From NCBI GenBank assembly GCA_965206675.1, contig CBDBKL010000006.1, forward strand, positions 186,001-250,000: a stretch of 64,000 bases of DNA, read 5' to 3'. The notes beneath the pieces were generated by a model that ran no database searches, was not told where the DNA came from, and saw only the letters and a program-made list of their open reading frames with translations. Positions within the stretch are counted from its first letter, which is position 1; every line of letters starts with the position of its first letter. Source of the stretch: CBDBKL01 sp965206675. Lineage in GTDB: Bacteria; Bdellovibrionota; Bdellovibrionia; Bdellovibrionales; JAKFYE01. This document shows positions 45,103-53,390 of this stretch, one piece after another. A program made the translations under genes and the position numbers.

Positions 45103-46413
45103 ATGAAAATTGCAATTGTTGGCACAGGCTATGTAGGACTTGTTGCTGGAGTCTGTTTTGCAAACTCGGGTCATTGCGTCATCTGTATAGATACGAATGA
45201 GGACAAAATTTCCGTGCTCAAGGAGGGCAGAGTCCCTATTTATGAGCCAGGGCTTGAAGAGCTAATGCATTCAGCAGTGAAATCAGACCAATTGCACTTT
45301 ACCACGAAGATTGAAGACGTTTTTCAGCAAGTAGACATTATATTTATTGCTGTTGGAACACCAGAAATGCCTGATGGAAGTGCTCAACTTCAACCTCTGT
45401 TATCTATTATTGAAACTATAGCCAAATCCCCAAACTCTCCCCCTTTTATAGTTCTTAAAAGTACTGTTCCCCCTGGAACGGGTCAAAAAATTCAAAAGTA
45501 TCTCGATGAACATTCACAGAATAAAATAGAAGTTATAAACAACCCTGAATTTCTCAAAGAAGGGGCTGCTATCAATGATTTTTTAAAACCAGATCGAGTG
45601 ATTGTTGGACATCAATCAGAAGAAGCCAAAGCTATTATGTTAAAAATATACAACCCTTTTATAAAAAGCCCTATCTACTTTATGGACAAGACATCTGCTG
45701 AACTCACAAAATACGCAGCCAATGCTTTCCTTTCAGTAAAAATTAGCTTTATTAACGAACTGGCTCACCTTGCCGATAAACTTGGGGCTGACATCAACAG
45801 CATAAAAGAGGGCTTTACCTCCGACAGTCGTATTCACCCTGCATTTTTTAATTCAGGACTGGGTTACGGAGGAAGCTGCTTTCCTAAAGATGTTCAAGCT
45901 CTTATTCACACAGCAGAAAAAAACAATTTAAAGATGAGAATTGTCAGTGCAGCCAATCAAGTAAATGATGAACAAAGAGTTCTTATGTTTTCTCGCATAA
46001 AAAAACGATTTAAGAACCTTTCAGGATTAAAAGTGGCTATTTGGGGTGTTGCTTTTAAGCCTCAAACTGATGATGTTAGAGAAGCTCCCGCTATAGATAT
46101 TATAAGACATCTTCTTGAGGAAGGAGTTCAGATCACAGCCTTTGACCCTGTTGCTGGAGAAAATGCACTACGTACTTCAGGTTTAAATTTTCAATTAGAA
46201 ACAAGTGCTTTGAAGGCAACTGAAGAAGCCGATGCCCTTGTTATTTGCACAGAATGGAGTGAATTTTGTAGTGTAAATATAGAGCAACTGAAAACAAATT
46301 TAAAACAGCCCATTATTTTTGATGGTCGCAATATTTTTGAACCCGAATTTTTAACTTCTAAGGGGTTTGAGTATTATTGTATCGGGCGACAAAAACTAGG
46401 AGCTTCTTTATGA
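45103..46413 (+). CDS. ugd: UDP-glucose 6-dehydrogenase
   Basis: Oxidises UDP-glucose to UDP-glucuronate with two NAD+. Rossmann motif IVGTGYVGLVAG at the N-terminus, EFLKEGAAINDFLKPDRV in the centre, the active-site Cys in GYGGSCFPKDVQAL, and the C-terminal UDP-binding domain (WGVAFKPQTDDVREAP). 436 aa is standard. ATG 45103 is preferred to the adjacent GTG 45100, with AGGA 6 bases upstream. The next gene uses its product and overlaps the stop by 4 bp. Confidence 0.96.
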   Translation: MKIAIVGTGYVGLVAGVCFANSGHCVICIDTNEDKISVLKEGRVPIYEPGLEELMHSAVKSDQLHFTTKIEDVFQQVDIIFIAVGTPEMPDGSAQLQPLLSIIETIAKSPNSPPFIVLKSTVPPGTGQKIQKYLDEHSQNKIEVINNPEFLKEGAAINDFLKPDRVIVGHQSEEAKAIMLKIYNPFIKSPIYFMDKTSAELTKYAANAFLSVKISFINELAHLADKLGADINSIKEGFTSDSRIHPAFFNSGLGYGGSCFPKDVQALIHTAEKNNLKMRIVSAANQVNDEQRVLMFSRIKKRFKNLSGLKVAIWGVAFKPQTDDVREAPAIDIIRHLLEEGVQITAFDPVAGENALRTSGLNFQLETSALKATEEADALVICTEWSEFCSVNIEQLKTNLKQPIIFDGRNIFEPEFLTSKGFEYYCIGRQKLGASL

Positions 46414-47339
46414 AAACAGTTTTGGTTGCAGGAGGAGCTGGATTTATAGGTAGTCACCTTTGTGAGTTCTTATTAAATAAAGGGTATAAAGTACATGCTA
46501 TTGACAATTTAAGCACTGGAACAAAAGACAACCTTTCACAAATTACCAGTTCTCATTTTCAATTTACAGAGGTGGACATCACATGCCCACTGCAATTAGA
46601 TGAAAAGTATAATCAAATTTACAACTTAGCCTCTCCAGCGTCCCCTTTGGATTTTAAAAAAATGCCAATTGATATTCTGAAGTGTGGTTCTCATGGAATT
46701 TTTCATTTATTGGAAAAAGCACAGCAAGATAATTCCATATTTCTCTTTAGCAGCACGAGCGAAGTCTATGGCGACCCTATAGTGCACCCCCAAACAGAGT
46801 CCTATTTTGGCAACGTTAATCCCGTGGGAGAGCGAGGCTGTTATGATGAGGCCAAACGCTTTGGAGAAGCACTCTGTATGGCTTTCCAAAGAACTCATGG
46901 AACACAAGTTCGTATTGCAAGAATATTTAACACTTATGGACCTCGTATGCGCAAAGAAGATGGACGAGTCATTCCCAATTTTTTTACACAAGGTTTAAAA
47001 GGAGAATCTCTGACCATCTTTGGCAACGGAACACAAACCCGTAGTCTTTGTTACATTTCAGATCTGTGCGAAGGACTTTTTGCTTTGATGGAAAGTGATG
47101 TTTCAACACCTGTGAACTTAGGAAGCTCTGATGAACTCTCTGTTTTAGATATTGCGAAAATTATTCGAGATCTCACAAACAATAAAAAGGACTTTAAGTA
47201 CTTAAAAATGCCACCTGATGACCCTCAAAAACGAAGAGCTGACATCAATAAGGCTAAAACGAAACTCAACTGGGAGCCAGAAGTGTCCTTAGATCAAGGT
47301 CTGTTAGCCACTTTAAATTACTATAAGTCTCTCAATTAA
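46410..47339 (+). CDS. UDP-glucuronate decarboxylase (UDP-xylose synthase)
   Basis: SDR-family sugar-nucleotide enzyme: GGAGFIGSHLCEFLL cofactor loop, YNLASPASP segment, catalytic Tyr-x3-Lys in RGCYDEAKRFGEAL, and RIFNTYGPRM. The combination is characteristic of UXS, which converts UDP-glucuronate to UDP-xylose. The start ATG 46410 is set by AGGAG 7 bases upstream and the ATGA overlap with ugd; a longer in-frame start at 46377 lies inside ugd. The product would feed a surface polysaccharide. Confidence 0.92.
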   Translation: MKTVLVAGGAGFIGSHLCEFLLNKGYKVHAIDNLSTGTKDNLSQITSSHFQFTEVDITCPLQLDEKYNQIYNLASPASPLDFKKMPIDILKCGSHGIFHLLEKAQQDNSIFLFSSTSEVYGDPIVHPQTESYFGNVNPVGERGCYDEAKRFGEALCMAFQRTHGTQVRIARIFNTYGPRMRKEDGRVIPNFFTQGLKGESLTIFGNGTQTRSLCYISDLCEGLFALMESDVSTPVNLGSSDELSVLDIAKIIRDLTNNKKDFKYLKMPPDDPQKRRADINKAKTKLNWEPEVSLDQGLLATLNYYKSLN

Positions 47340-47620
47340 AATACTCGTACCCTTGGTTTGTGTTTCTTACTGATACGTCTCACCAAAGTACAATACAATA
47401 TCCATACTGACTAAAATCTAGTTTGCTCTATTAACTTCTCCAAAACACCGCAGAATATCTTCTTAACATGAGAATGGGTTTAAAAATGCTGGTAAAAAGT
47501 CCTTAGAGAAAAATCCAAATGTCTCTTAAGTCCAGATCTTTACTAGACAAAACTGGATAAATACCTCTATTATTAAATGTAGTTTTAAATATTAAAAATA
47601 AAGTAAAAAGGGGGAGCTCC

Positions 47621-48289
47621 ATGAGAGTGTTAGGAATAGTTTTTTTATTTATTTTTAGTTATCAATTGCAAGCGGCGGAGACTCTTGTTGAAGCGCGGGC
47701 TCATTATGGAATCGATATTACAAATAAAAATAATATAGATAATCAATTGGGCAGACGACTCGATCCTCAAAATCCTTCAAAACCTCATCATGGTTTTGGT
47801 GCTGATGCCTTTGTCACACTTCCTGTTCTCCCGGAACTTGGATTAGGATTAAGATATCAATATTTACAAGCTAAAGGTGGCACTCGCTTTGGCGGTACCT
47901 TTAGATCTCTAAGAGATACACTCTCAGCAAGCTCTCTAGCTCTTTTAGCTAATTACCGCGTTCTGGACACACAATTTTTTGCAGGTATTGTAGGAGCTTT
48001 TGGAGTTTTAAACTCTGCTAAATACAAACGTCCTCAACAAAATCAGCAATCCAGAGATGTCCGAAATGTGGAAGCTGCTGAAAGGAAAAGTTTTTACTCT
48101 ATTGGTGTAGAGGGTGGCTCCTATGTAGATCAATTCCTTTTTGGTGTAGAACTTGGATACCAAGCACTAAAAGCACATGACTGGCGTATCAGGAATTTTC
48201 CTGGTAACCCTCCAAGACCTGGTTCAATTGAAGAATGGGACAATTCTGGAGCCTACGTAAAGGTCTTTATTGGTACATCATTTAATTAA
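47621..48289 (+). CDS. Outer-membrane beta-barrel-like protein, tandem paralog 1
   Basis: 222 aa with signal peptide (MRVLGIVFLFIFSYQLQAA). Shared family blocks: EARAHYGIDIT, FGADAFVTLPVLPELGLGLRY, ALLANYRVLDTQFFAGIVG, SIGVEGG, FGVELGYQALK and a final AYVKVFIGTSF plus Asn. Alternating amphipathic strands and an aromatic C-terminal strand fit a small eight-stranded barrel. GGGGGAG lies 5 bases before the ATG. It is the longest of four tandem copies. Confidence 0.85.
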   Translation: MRVLGIVFLFIFSYQLQAAETLVEARAHYGIDITNKNNIDNQLGRRLDPQNPSKPHHGFGADAFVTLPVLPELGLGLRYQYLQAKGGTRFGGTFRSLRDTLSASSLALLANYRVLDTQFFAGIVGAFGVLNSAKYKRPQQNQQSRDVRNVEAAERKSFYSIGVEGGSYVDQFLFGVELGYQALKAHDWRIRNFPGNPPRPGSIEEWDNSGAYVKVFIGTSFN

Positions 48290-48310
48290 CAAAAACCCCT
48301 TTAGCTTTTA

Positions 48311-48342
48311 AATATAGGCTCAATATATATTGAGCCTATATT
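48311..48342 (+). terminator. 32-nt perfect palindrome, terminator of paralog 1
   Basis: AATATAGGCTCAATAT and its exact reverse complement, followed by AACTTTTTG. It lies 22 bp behind the stop of the first barrel gene. Confidence 0.7.
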
Positions 48343-48432
48343 AACTTTTTGTTTTAGTGAAAGAGTAACCCAATATAAAATGAGAAGGACTCTAGATATT
48401 ACAACTAACTTTTTATATCTCAGGTTTAGATT

Positions 48433-49056
48433 ATGAAATTTTTTATCATTACCTTTTTAGTCTTTTTTAGTTACGAATCACAAGCCCTTGTGGAAAATCG
48501 AATTCATTATGGAATCGATATTACAAAAGATAACTCTGACCCTTTCAGCAAGGGTATTCTCTATGAATTAGCAAAAAACCATTTAAAATCTTTACATGGA
48601 GTAGGTATAGACACTTTAATAAAGCTTCCTATACTTCCCCTTAGAGTAGGACTGAGATATACGACACTGAAATTAAAGGACAGGGCAAAATCCATAGATG
48701 CTCACACTCCCACAGCTACAATAACCACAAAGTCACTAGCCTTGCTGGCCAATTACCGCATTATTGACTCTGGTTTCTTTCTAGGAACTGTTGGAACCAT
48801 TGGCTTATTAAACTACTTTAAATCTAAAATTGAATTGGGTAGTAACTCTGGCATAGAGGAAATCATCGGGAAAAAGAAACGCGCTTACTCTATTGGGGTT
48901 GAAAGTGGTATGCACATCACAGATAATATTTTCACTGGTATAGAACTGGGGTATCACATCATAAAAGCCAAAAAGTTATCTATCCCTTCAAACTATCTTC
49001 GTCTATGGGACAATTCTGAAGTTTATATGAAGTTCATGATAGGCACATCTTTTTAA
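48433..49056 (+). CDS. Outer-membrane beta-barrel-like protein, tandem paralog 2
   Basis: 207 aa. Signal peptide ending SQALVE-like, then ENRIHYGIDITK, LPILPLRVGLRY, ALLANYRIIDSGFFLGTVG, AYSIGVESG, IELGYHIIKAK and terminal VYMKFMIGTSF. The C-terminal Phe matches the BAM recognition pattern. The ribosome-binding site is weaker than in the other copies (CTCAGG 8-9 bases upstream). Separated from neighbours by 143 and 260 bp, so it is probably transcribed on its own. Confidence 0.85.
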   Translation: MKFFIITFLVFFSYESQALVENRIHYGIDITKDNSDPFSKGILYELAKNHLKSLHGVGIDTLIKLPILPLRVGLRYTTLKLKDRAKSIDAHTPTATITTKSLALLANYRIIDSGFFLGTVGTIGLLNYFKSKIELGSNSGIEEIIGKKKRAYSIGVESGMHITDNIFTGIELGYHIIKAKKLSIPSNYLRLWDNSEVYMKFMIGTSF

Positions 49057-49316
49057 GCAGAATAAAACTTCATAAAAGTTTATAAAATGCCCATATATTT
49101 AGCAACTCCCTCGAATAAAACACAAATGGGCTTTTAATAGTCTAAGATTTTAGTGAGCATCATACCCTGATGTTTTTGATCAAATACAGTCATTGTTGTG
49201 ATCCAATTTCTATTTTTGAACAATTGCATTTTTAATGTGCAAAGTTGATCTATGAAACACTTATTGCAATTTACTTTTAAGACATATAGATTAACCAAAT
49301 AACAAAGGAGTGAATC

Positions 49317-49889
49317 ATGAAGTTATTAGTTTTTACTTTCTTAGCTTTTTTTAGTTATCAATCGGAGGCCCTTGTTGAAGCCCGAATTCATTATGGAACA
49401 GATATTACAAAAACACAGAAAGATGACCCTAACAATATTAAACTTGGCCGAACGCACAGCCTAGGGGTTGATGCTTTAGTAAAGCCTCCTCTATTTCCTC
49501 TTGGTATAGGTCTCAGGTATTCCATGTTGGGAGCAAATGATAAGGATAAAAGAATATCCGAGTCTGGTTGGACAGCTAAAGCCTCATTTAAAAATTTAGC
49601 CATCCTTGCTAATTACCGTATTATTGACGCTGGTTTTTTCCTAGGAGCTGTTGGAACTTTGGGTATATTACACTCTGCTAAAATAAAACAAGAAGGCACA
49701 GAAGATTCAACTTTCGAAAGTAAAAAGACAAGTTCCTACTCTATTGGCGTTGAAGGTGGCCTTCCCCTCGCAGATAAAGTTTTAGGTGGCATAGAGTTAG
49801 GGTATTATTTTTCAAAATTCACTGAACTTTCTGACCTTGACAGCCTCTCTAAAGTTTATGCAAAGGCCTTTATTGGTATGTCCTTTTAA
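49317..49889 (+). CDS. Outer-membrane beta-barrel-like protein, tandem paralog 3
   Basis: 190 aa, the shortest copy. Signal peptide, EARIHYGTDITK, LGVDALVKPPLFPLGIGLRY, AILANYRIIDAGFFLGAVG, SYSIGVEGG, IELGYYFSKF and terminal VYAKAFIGMSF. AAAGGAG lies 6-7 bases before the ATG. Closest to paralog 4 by the FSKF block. A terminator follows at 49985. Confidence 0.85.
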   Translation: MKLLVFTFLAFFSYQSEALVEARIHYGTDITKTQKDDPNNIKLGRTHSLGVDALVKPPLFPLGIGLRYSMLGANDKDKRISESGWTAKASFKNLAILANYRIIDAGFFLGAVGTLGILHSAKIKQEGTEDSTFESKKTSSYSIGVEGGLPLADKVLGGIELGYYFSKFTELSDLDSLSKVYAKAFIGMSF

Positions 49890-49984
49890 CTAAAGTTCAT
49901 AAGCAGTAGAGAACACTTTTGATGAATCGCATTAGCATGAAGAAAACTTATCGTGCTTACCTAAGTCAAATGTTATCTAGAATA

Positions 49985-50018
49985 AACGCTCCCTTTGAGT
50001 AATGAGGGGGCGTTTTTT
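49985..50018 (+). terminator. Terminator of paralog 3
   Basis: AACGCTCCCT paired with AGGGGGCGTT (one G-U) around a 10-nt loop, then TTTT. Standard rho-independent form. Confidence 0.85.
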
Positions 50019-50108
50019 AAACATGACAAGTTTATATGTAGCCCAATATCATTGACATTGGTTCATAAAATTATAGACTTACTGGATAACTTATAAAAGG
50101 AGTTAACC

Positions 50109-50711
50109 ATGAGATTATTTATTTTTATGTTTTTAGCATGTCTTAGTTACCAGTCAGAAGCACTTGCAGAACTGCCTGTCCAACCTGAAGTTCGGGTTCA
50201 TTATGGAATAGATATGACAGTGACAAATGATGAAAATTCAAATGCCGGCCGATTGAAAGGTCTAGGTGCCGATGTTTTAGTAAGACATCCTATGTTTCCT
50301 ATTGGTGTAGGGCTCAGATATTCAATGTTGAACATGGGGGCTGATGACAAAGAGTTATTGAGAGGACCCGCTGGACCCGATAATAGTGATATGACTTTTT
50401 CCTTTAACACTTTGGCTATTCTTGCCAGTTACCGCATTGCCAATACTGATAGTTTTTTTCTAGGAGCTATTGGAACCCTTGGTATATCAAGTTCAATCTC
50501 AATGGAAGCAAACAAAGTTAAAACACAACTGAAAGACCCTATATCCTACTCTACCTACTCTGTTGGTGTTGAGGGATGCACTCATTTTACAGATAAAATT
50601 TTTGGCGGCATAGAATTAGGATATCATTTTTCAAAATTCAAACTGGGGGAATCTGACAGCAACGATCTCTCTGAAGTTTATGCAAAAGTCTTAGTAGGCG
50701 CATCCTTCTAA
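50109..50711 (+). CDS. Outer-membrane beta-barrel-like protein, tandem paralog 4
   Basis: 200 aa. Signal peptide, then a short extra ELPVQPE segment, EVRVHYGIDMT, LGADVLVRHPMFPIGVGLRY, AILASYRIANTDSFFLGAIG, TYSVGVEG, GIELGYHFSKF and terminal VYAKVLVGASF. AAGGAG is 8 bases before the ATG. TTGACA at 50053-50058 may be a -35 box. It converges with the VWA lipoprotein gene. Confidence 0.85.
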   Translation: MRLFIFMFLACLSYQSEALAELPVQPEVRVHYGIDMTVTNDENSNAGRLKGLGADVLVRHPMFPIGVGLRYSMLNMGADDKELLRGPAGPDNSDMTFSFNTLAILASYRIANTDSFFLGAIGTLGISSSISMEANKVKTQLKDPISYSTYSVGVEGCTHFTDKIFGGIELGYHFSKFKLGESDSNDLSEVYAKVLVGASF

Positions 50712-50750
50712 AAGATACGCTTTTATTTTCCTAAAAACTTAATCTTTATA

Positions 50751-50783
50751 CGAGCAGCCTGTTTTTAGTAATGAGGCTGCTCG
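50751..50783. terminator. Shared hairpin between convergent genes
   Basis: CGAGCAGCCT and AGGCTGCTCG form a perfect 10-bp stem with a 13-nt loop. It follows barrel paralog 4 and overlaps the stop region of the VWA gene on the other strand, so it may terminate both. Confidence 0.7.
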
Positions 50784-52060
50784 TTGTTCTGTATATGTCC
50801 CCGTCGTTGTTGAATACCATAGCTATTGCGGTCATTAGGGTTAGCGTTCCTTCTATGATTTGGCTGCTGGTTGTAGTAACTCTGACCGTGCTGAATACCA
50901 TAGCTACTGCGATCATTCGGTCTAACATTTCCCCTAGGGTTTTGTTGGACATTATTGTAGTACTCCCTACCCCGTTGATCATTTGAGTGACGTCTGAGAT
51001 CATAGAACTCACGATTATTATGGTAATCTTCAGGCACGCGACCACTACCACGCCAATCTCCAAGATTGGGATGACTATTGGGATCTTCATAACGATTGGC
51101 ATTTAAAGGCTGATAATGAATACGAATCATTGAACCATCCCTAGGAATACCATCTCCATGAAAAACAATCCTGTTAAATTCATGTTCATAAGACCATCCA
51201 TGGTTACGATCTTCTGGCACTTCTCTATTGTTAACTAAGACTTGCAGTGTTCCCATAAGAGGCCACGCTTCTAAAGTTAAAGATGTCACTTTTTGCACAA
51301 CACTATCTCTTACATTCTGCAGAGCCTCAGCCATATGACCACGGCAAATACTCTCGCTAAGTCCTCCAGACAATGCAGCTAACTTTATGTAACGATCACC
51401 AGGAGAAGTATGATCCCTCTTAGAATTACAACCCTGAGAGTTTACAATTCCAACATAATAACTCATCCAATTCAGGGAACCATTAGACTGATTTATTCCC
51501 TTTGCTCTGTTAAGAAAGTCAGCGTAATACTCTACAGTGTTTGCGCTCTGATCATCTTCATTAGACATAAATACAACAGCTAAAAAAGCATCTTCCCTAA
51601 AAAATCCAGAGTTCTCTCTAACTAATCTTCCTCTGGAAAGAGCCCTGTGCATAGCTTCTAAACCACGTTCAACTTCTGACCCGCTCTCTCCAACAAGAAC
51701 ACTCTCTAGAAATCTCCGTTTTACATTTCTAACCCCTGGATACAAGACAGGTGGGTTCCCTACAAAAACTCCCTTTTCGCCTTCAAGTCCAACATCTGTA
51801 GTCGTCACTCCAATACGATAATCTACTCTTTTTTCATGAAGAAGATCAATGAAATCACCCAATTGCCTTTTTAAAGACTTCTGATGTTTTTTCATAGATT
51901 GCGAATTATCAATAACCCAAAGTAAGTCCAATTTACTACTATAACGAATAGCATGGTTAAAATCGTTAAGACCGGGATGTAAATTATACTCTCTTTGGCC
52001 CTTACAGGATAAAATTCCTACCGTAAGTATGAAGAGAAAAATCTTATTTATAGTTTTCAT
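50765..52060 (-). CDS. VWA-domain lipoprotein with repeat tail
   Basis: 431 aa. Lipobox VGILSCKGQ. A von Willebrand A-type domain (~40-260) with the MIDAS start WVIDNSQSM and a downstream VVFMSNEDDQS segment binds protein through a divalent metal. Residues ~260-340 form a further domain (PRDGSMIRIHYQPL). The last ~90 residues are Asn/Arg/Tyr-rich, with two copies of a PNDRxSYGIQ unit. ATG 52060 with GAGAGG 7 bases upstream is preferred to an earlier start at 52111, because it places the lipobox correctly. A surface adhesin-like or envelope-binding role is likely. Confidence 0.85.
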   Translation of the reverse strand: MKTINKIFLFILTVGILSCKGQREYNLHPGLNDFNHAIRYSSKLDLLWVIDNSQSMKKHQKSLKRQLGDFIDLLHEKRVDYRIGVTTTDVGLEGEKGVFVGNPPVLYPGVRNVKRRFLESVLVGESGSEVERGLEAMHRALSRGRLVRENSGFFREDAFLAVVFMSNEDDQSANTVEYYADFLNRAKGINQSNGSLNWMSYYVGIVNSQGCNSKRDHTSPGDRYIKLAALSGGLSESICRGHMAEALQNVRDSVVQKVTSLTLEAWPLMGTLQVLVNNREVPEDRNHGWSYEHEFNRIVFHGDGIPRDGSMIRIHYQPLNANRYEDPNSHPNLGDWRGSGRVPEDYHNNREFYDLRRHSNDQRGREYYNNVQQNPRGNVRPNDRSSYGIQHGQSYYNQQPNHRRNANPNDRNSYGIQQRRGHIQNNEQPHY

Positions 52061-52118
52061 TGGGAACCTCTCTTGCTGTTTTTTAAATTTATAAATACAC
52101 ACTTTTTTCATTTTTTAT

Positions 52119-52913
52119 TTAAGCCACCTTATTACTAGCTAAATTCTCAAGAGCTTTTTTCACTCCTGCATTGGGATTAATAAATTTCACTCCATATTTT
52201 GTTGGTTCATCCTTTTTCACTACACCCTTCTTATATTTTTTATTTACAACCTCACAAAGGGTATTAAATGAGGGTGTATTTCCATCAGGTCTAAAATGAA
52301 TATGAAGTTTTTGACCGGGCTGTAATGTAGAGTTATACATAACAATTCCTGCACCGCCCTCACTGACTTCAAAGCTTTCACCTTTCCAAACAGATTTATT
52401 ATTATGAATAATAATTGATGTGTAATAACTAAACCGAAAGTGACGTCGTCTAAAAAATATATTTGAAGAAGCGTTTAATTCTTTAAGTTTTTCTGATTGG
52501 AAACATTCTAATTCAGCAATACGCATCCAATCTGATAGACCCGGTTTCCACACAAAATCAAACTCATAGACTTTCTTTTCTTGTAACATTTTAAAAATCT
52601 TTAAATATTTATATGGACCATACTTACGGGTACCTCTTAACACATACCACTCATCACCATTCGCATCTTCTTGTGTAGAATTTACGGGTGACTTTGTTTT
52701 ATGCGACCTTTTTAAAAGTTTTTGAAACCCTTTTTCGCTGAGCTGATTTTTTAAAATATCCGATTCTAAAAAAGGTATCCATTTGGCAAGACCTTCGTCA
52801 TATAAATATCCTGTTGGTGAAATTTCATCACATCTGATCTTTTCAATTATCTCTTCCATAGTGAATGGTCCGAGATTTTCTTTGCCATATGAAATGTAAA
52901 AATGTGTTTGCAT
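52119..52913 (-). CDS. GYF_2-PilZ protein, putative c-di-GMP receptor
   Basis: 264 aa. Two GYF_2-like modules (~3-55 with GKENLGPFTMEEI; ~85-140 with GTRKYGPYKYLKI) precede a PilZ domain (~155-260). PilZ c-di-GMP residues are present: the Arg motif RRHFR and the EVSEGGAG motif (usually D/N-x-S-x-x-G). Cytoplasmic; no signal or membrane segment. GYF_2 modules are probable protein-interaction domains. Nearby genes encode another GYF_2 protein and a REC-GGDEF protein, suggesting one signalling neighbourhood. Confidence 0.88.
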   Translation of the reverse strand: MQTHFYISYGKENLGPFTMEEIIEKIRCDEISPTGYLYDEGLAKWIPFLESDILKNQLSEKGFQKLLKRSHKTKSPVNSTQEDANGDEWYVLRGTRKYGPYKYLKIFKMLQEKKVYEFDFVWKPGLSDWMRIAELECFQSEKLKELNASSNIFFRRRHFRFSYYTSIIIHNNKSVWKGESFEVSEGGAGIVMYNSTLQPGQKLHIHFRPDGNTPSFNTLCEVVNKKYKKGVVKKDEPTKYGVKFINPNAGVKKALENLASNKVA

Positions 52914-53181
52914 AATTAACCTTACTTGTATCTGTTAAAATACTCGGTCACCAGAAAGACTGACTTGAGATTGTTTTGTGCTTTATTTTTTTATTTTGAT
53001 TTTTAATACTTCGAAAAGAATACTTTGATAAATTTTCTAAAAATCACAGAACAAAGTCTAGAGTATTACTCTACTTTCATAGGGGATTTTACGAGACTCG
53101 CCATTGGTATAAGTAAAATAACTTTTAATTCTGATATCTTTAGATTTCAATCTTACATGAAAGACATTTGTAGTTTTAATG

Positions 53182-53232
53182 CTGTTTGAGCATTTGGAAG
53201 CCCTGAGAAAAATTCCCAATTAAACGTAAAAA
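53182..53232. repeat. Fragment of palindromic family 2 (in 52914-53390 gap)
   Basis: The stretch around CTGAGAAAAATTCCCAATT matches the right arm and flank of the 9053-9178 element, and the preceding CTGTTTGAGC...TTTGGA matches its inner strand with several mismatches. The left half is missing. The rest of the 477-bp gap holds family 1 copy D and otherwise no gene. Confidence 0.7.
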
Positions 53233-53256
53233 AGAAAATCATGTAATGAGCCAAAA

Positions 53257-53381
53257 GGACTGTTGAAAAGGTGTTAGATACGAGGCGTTCAAGCCTAACC
53301 AAACAAAGGCGTCGTTTTTCCTACGTCGGAGTGAGTGTTTGAGTGATTGCAACGAAGTAGATGGCACGTTTTCAACAGTCC
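53257..53381 (-). repeat. Palindromic element family 1, copy D
   Basis: 125 bp with 17-bp arms GGACTGTTGAAAAGGTG (53257-53273) and 53365-53381, one mismatch. It is inverted relative to copies A-C on the window, but so is its upstream gene phnE, whose stop is 9 bp away. The orientation relative to the gene is therefore the same in all four copies. The interior has more changes than the others (for example GACGCC for TACGCC). Confidence 0.92.
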
Positions 53382-53390
53382 TCAGATAAG

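Noticed and set aside
8791..53381. Family 1 elements as integron attC sites
   Set aside because: Size (~125 bp), position behind stop codons and a GTTAGAT-like core resemble attC, but the copies are 10-20 kb apart rather than in an array, no integron integrase is visible, and the variable long outer arms do not follow the R''/R' pattern.
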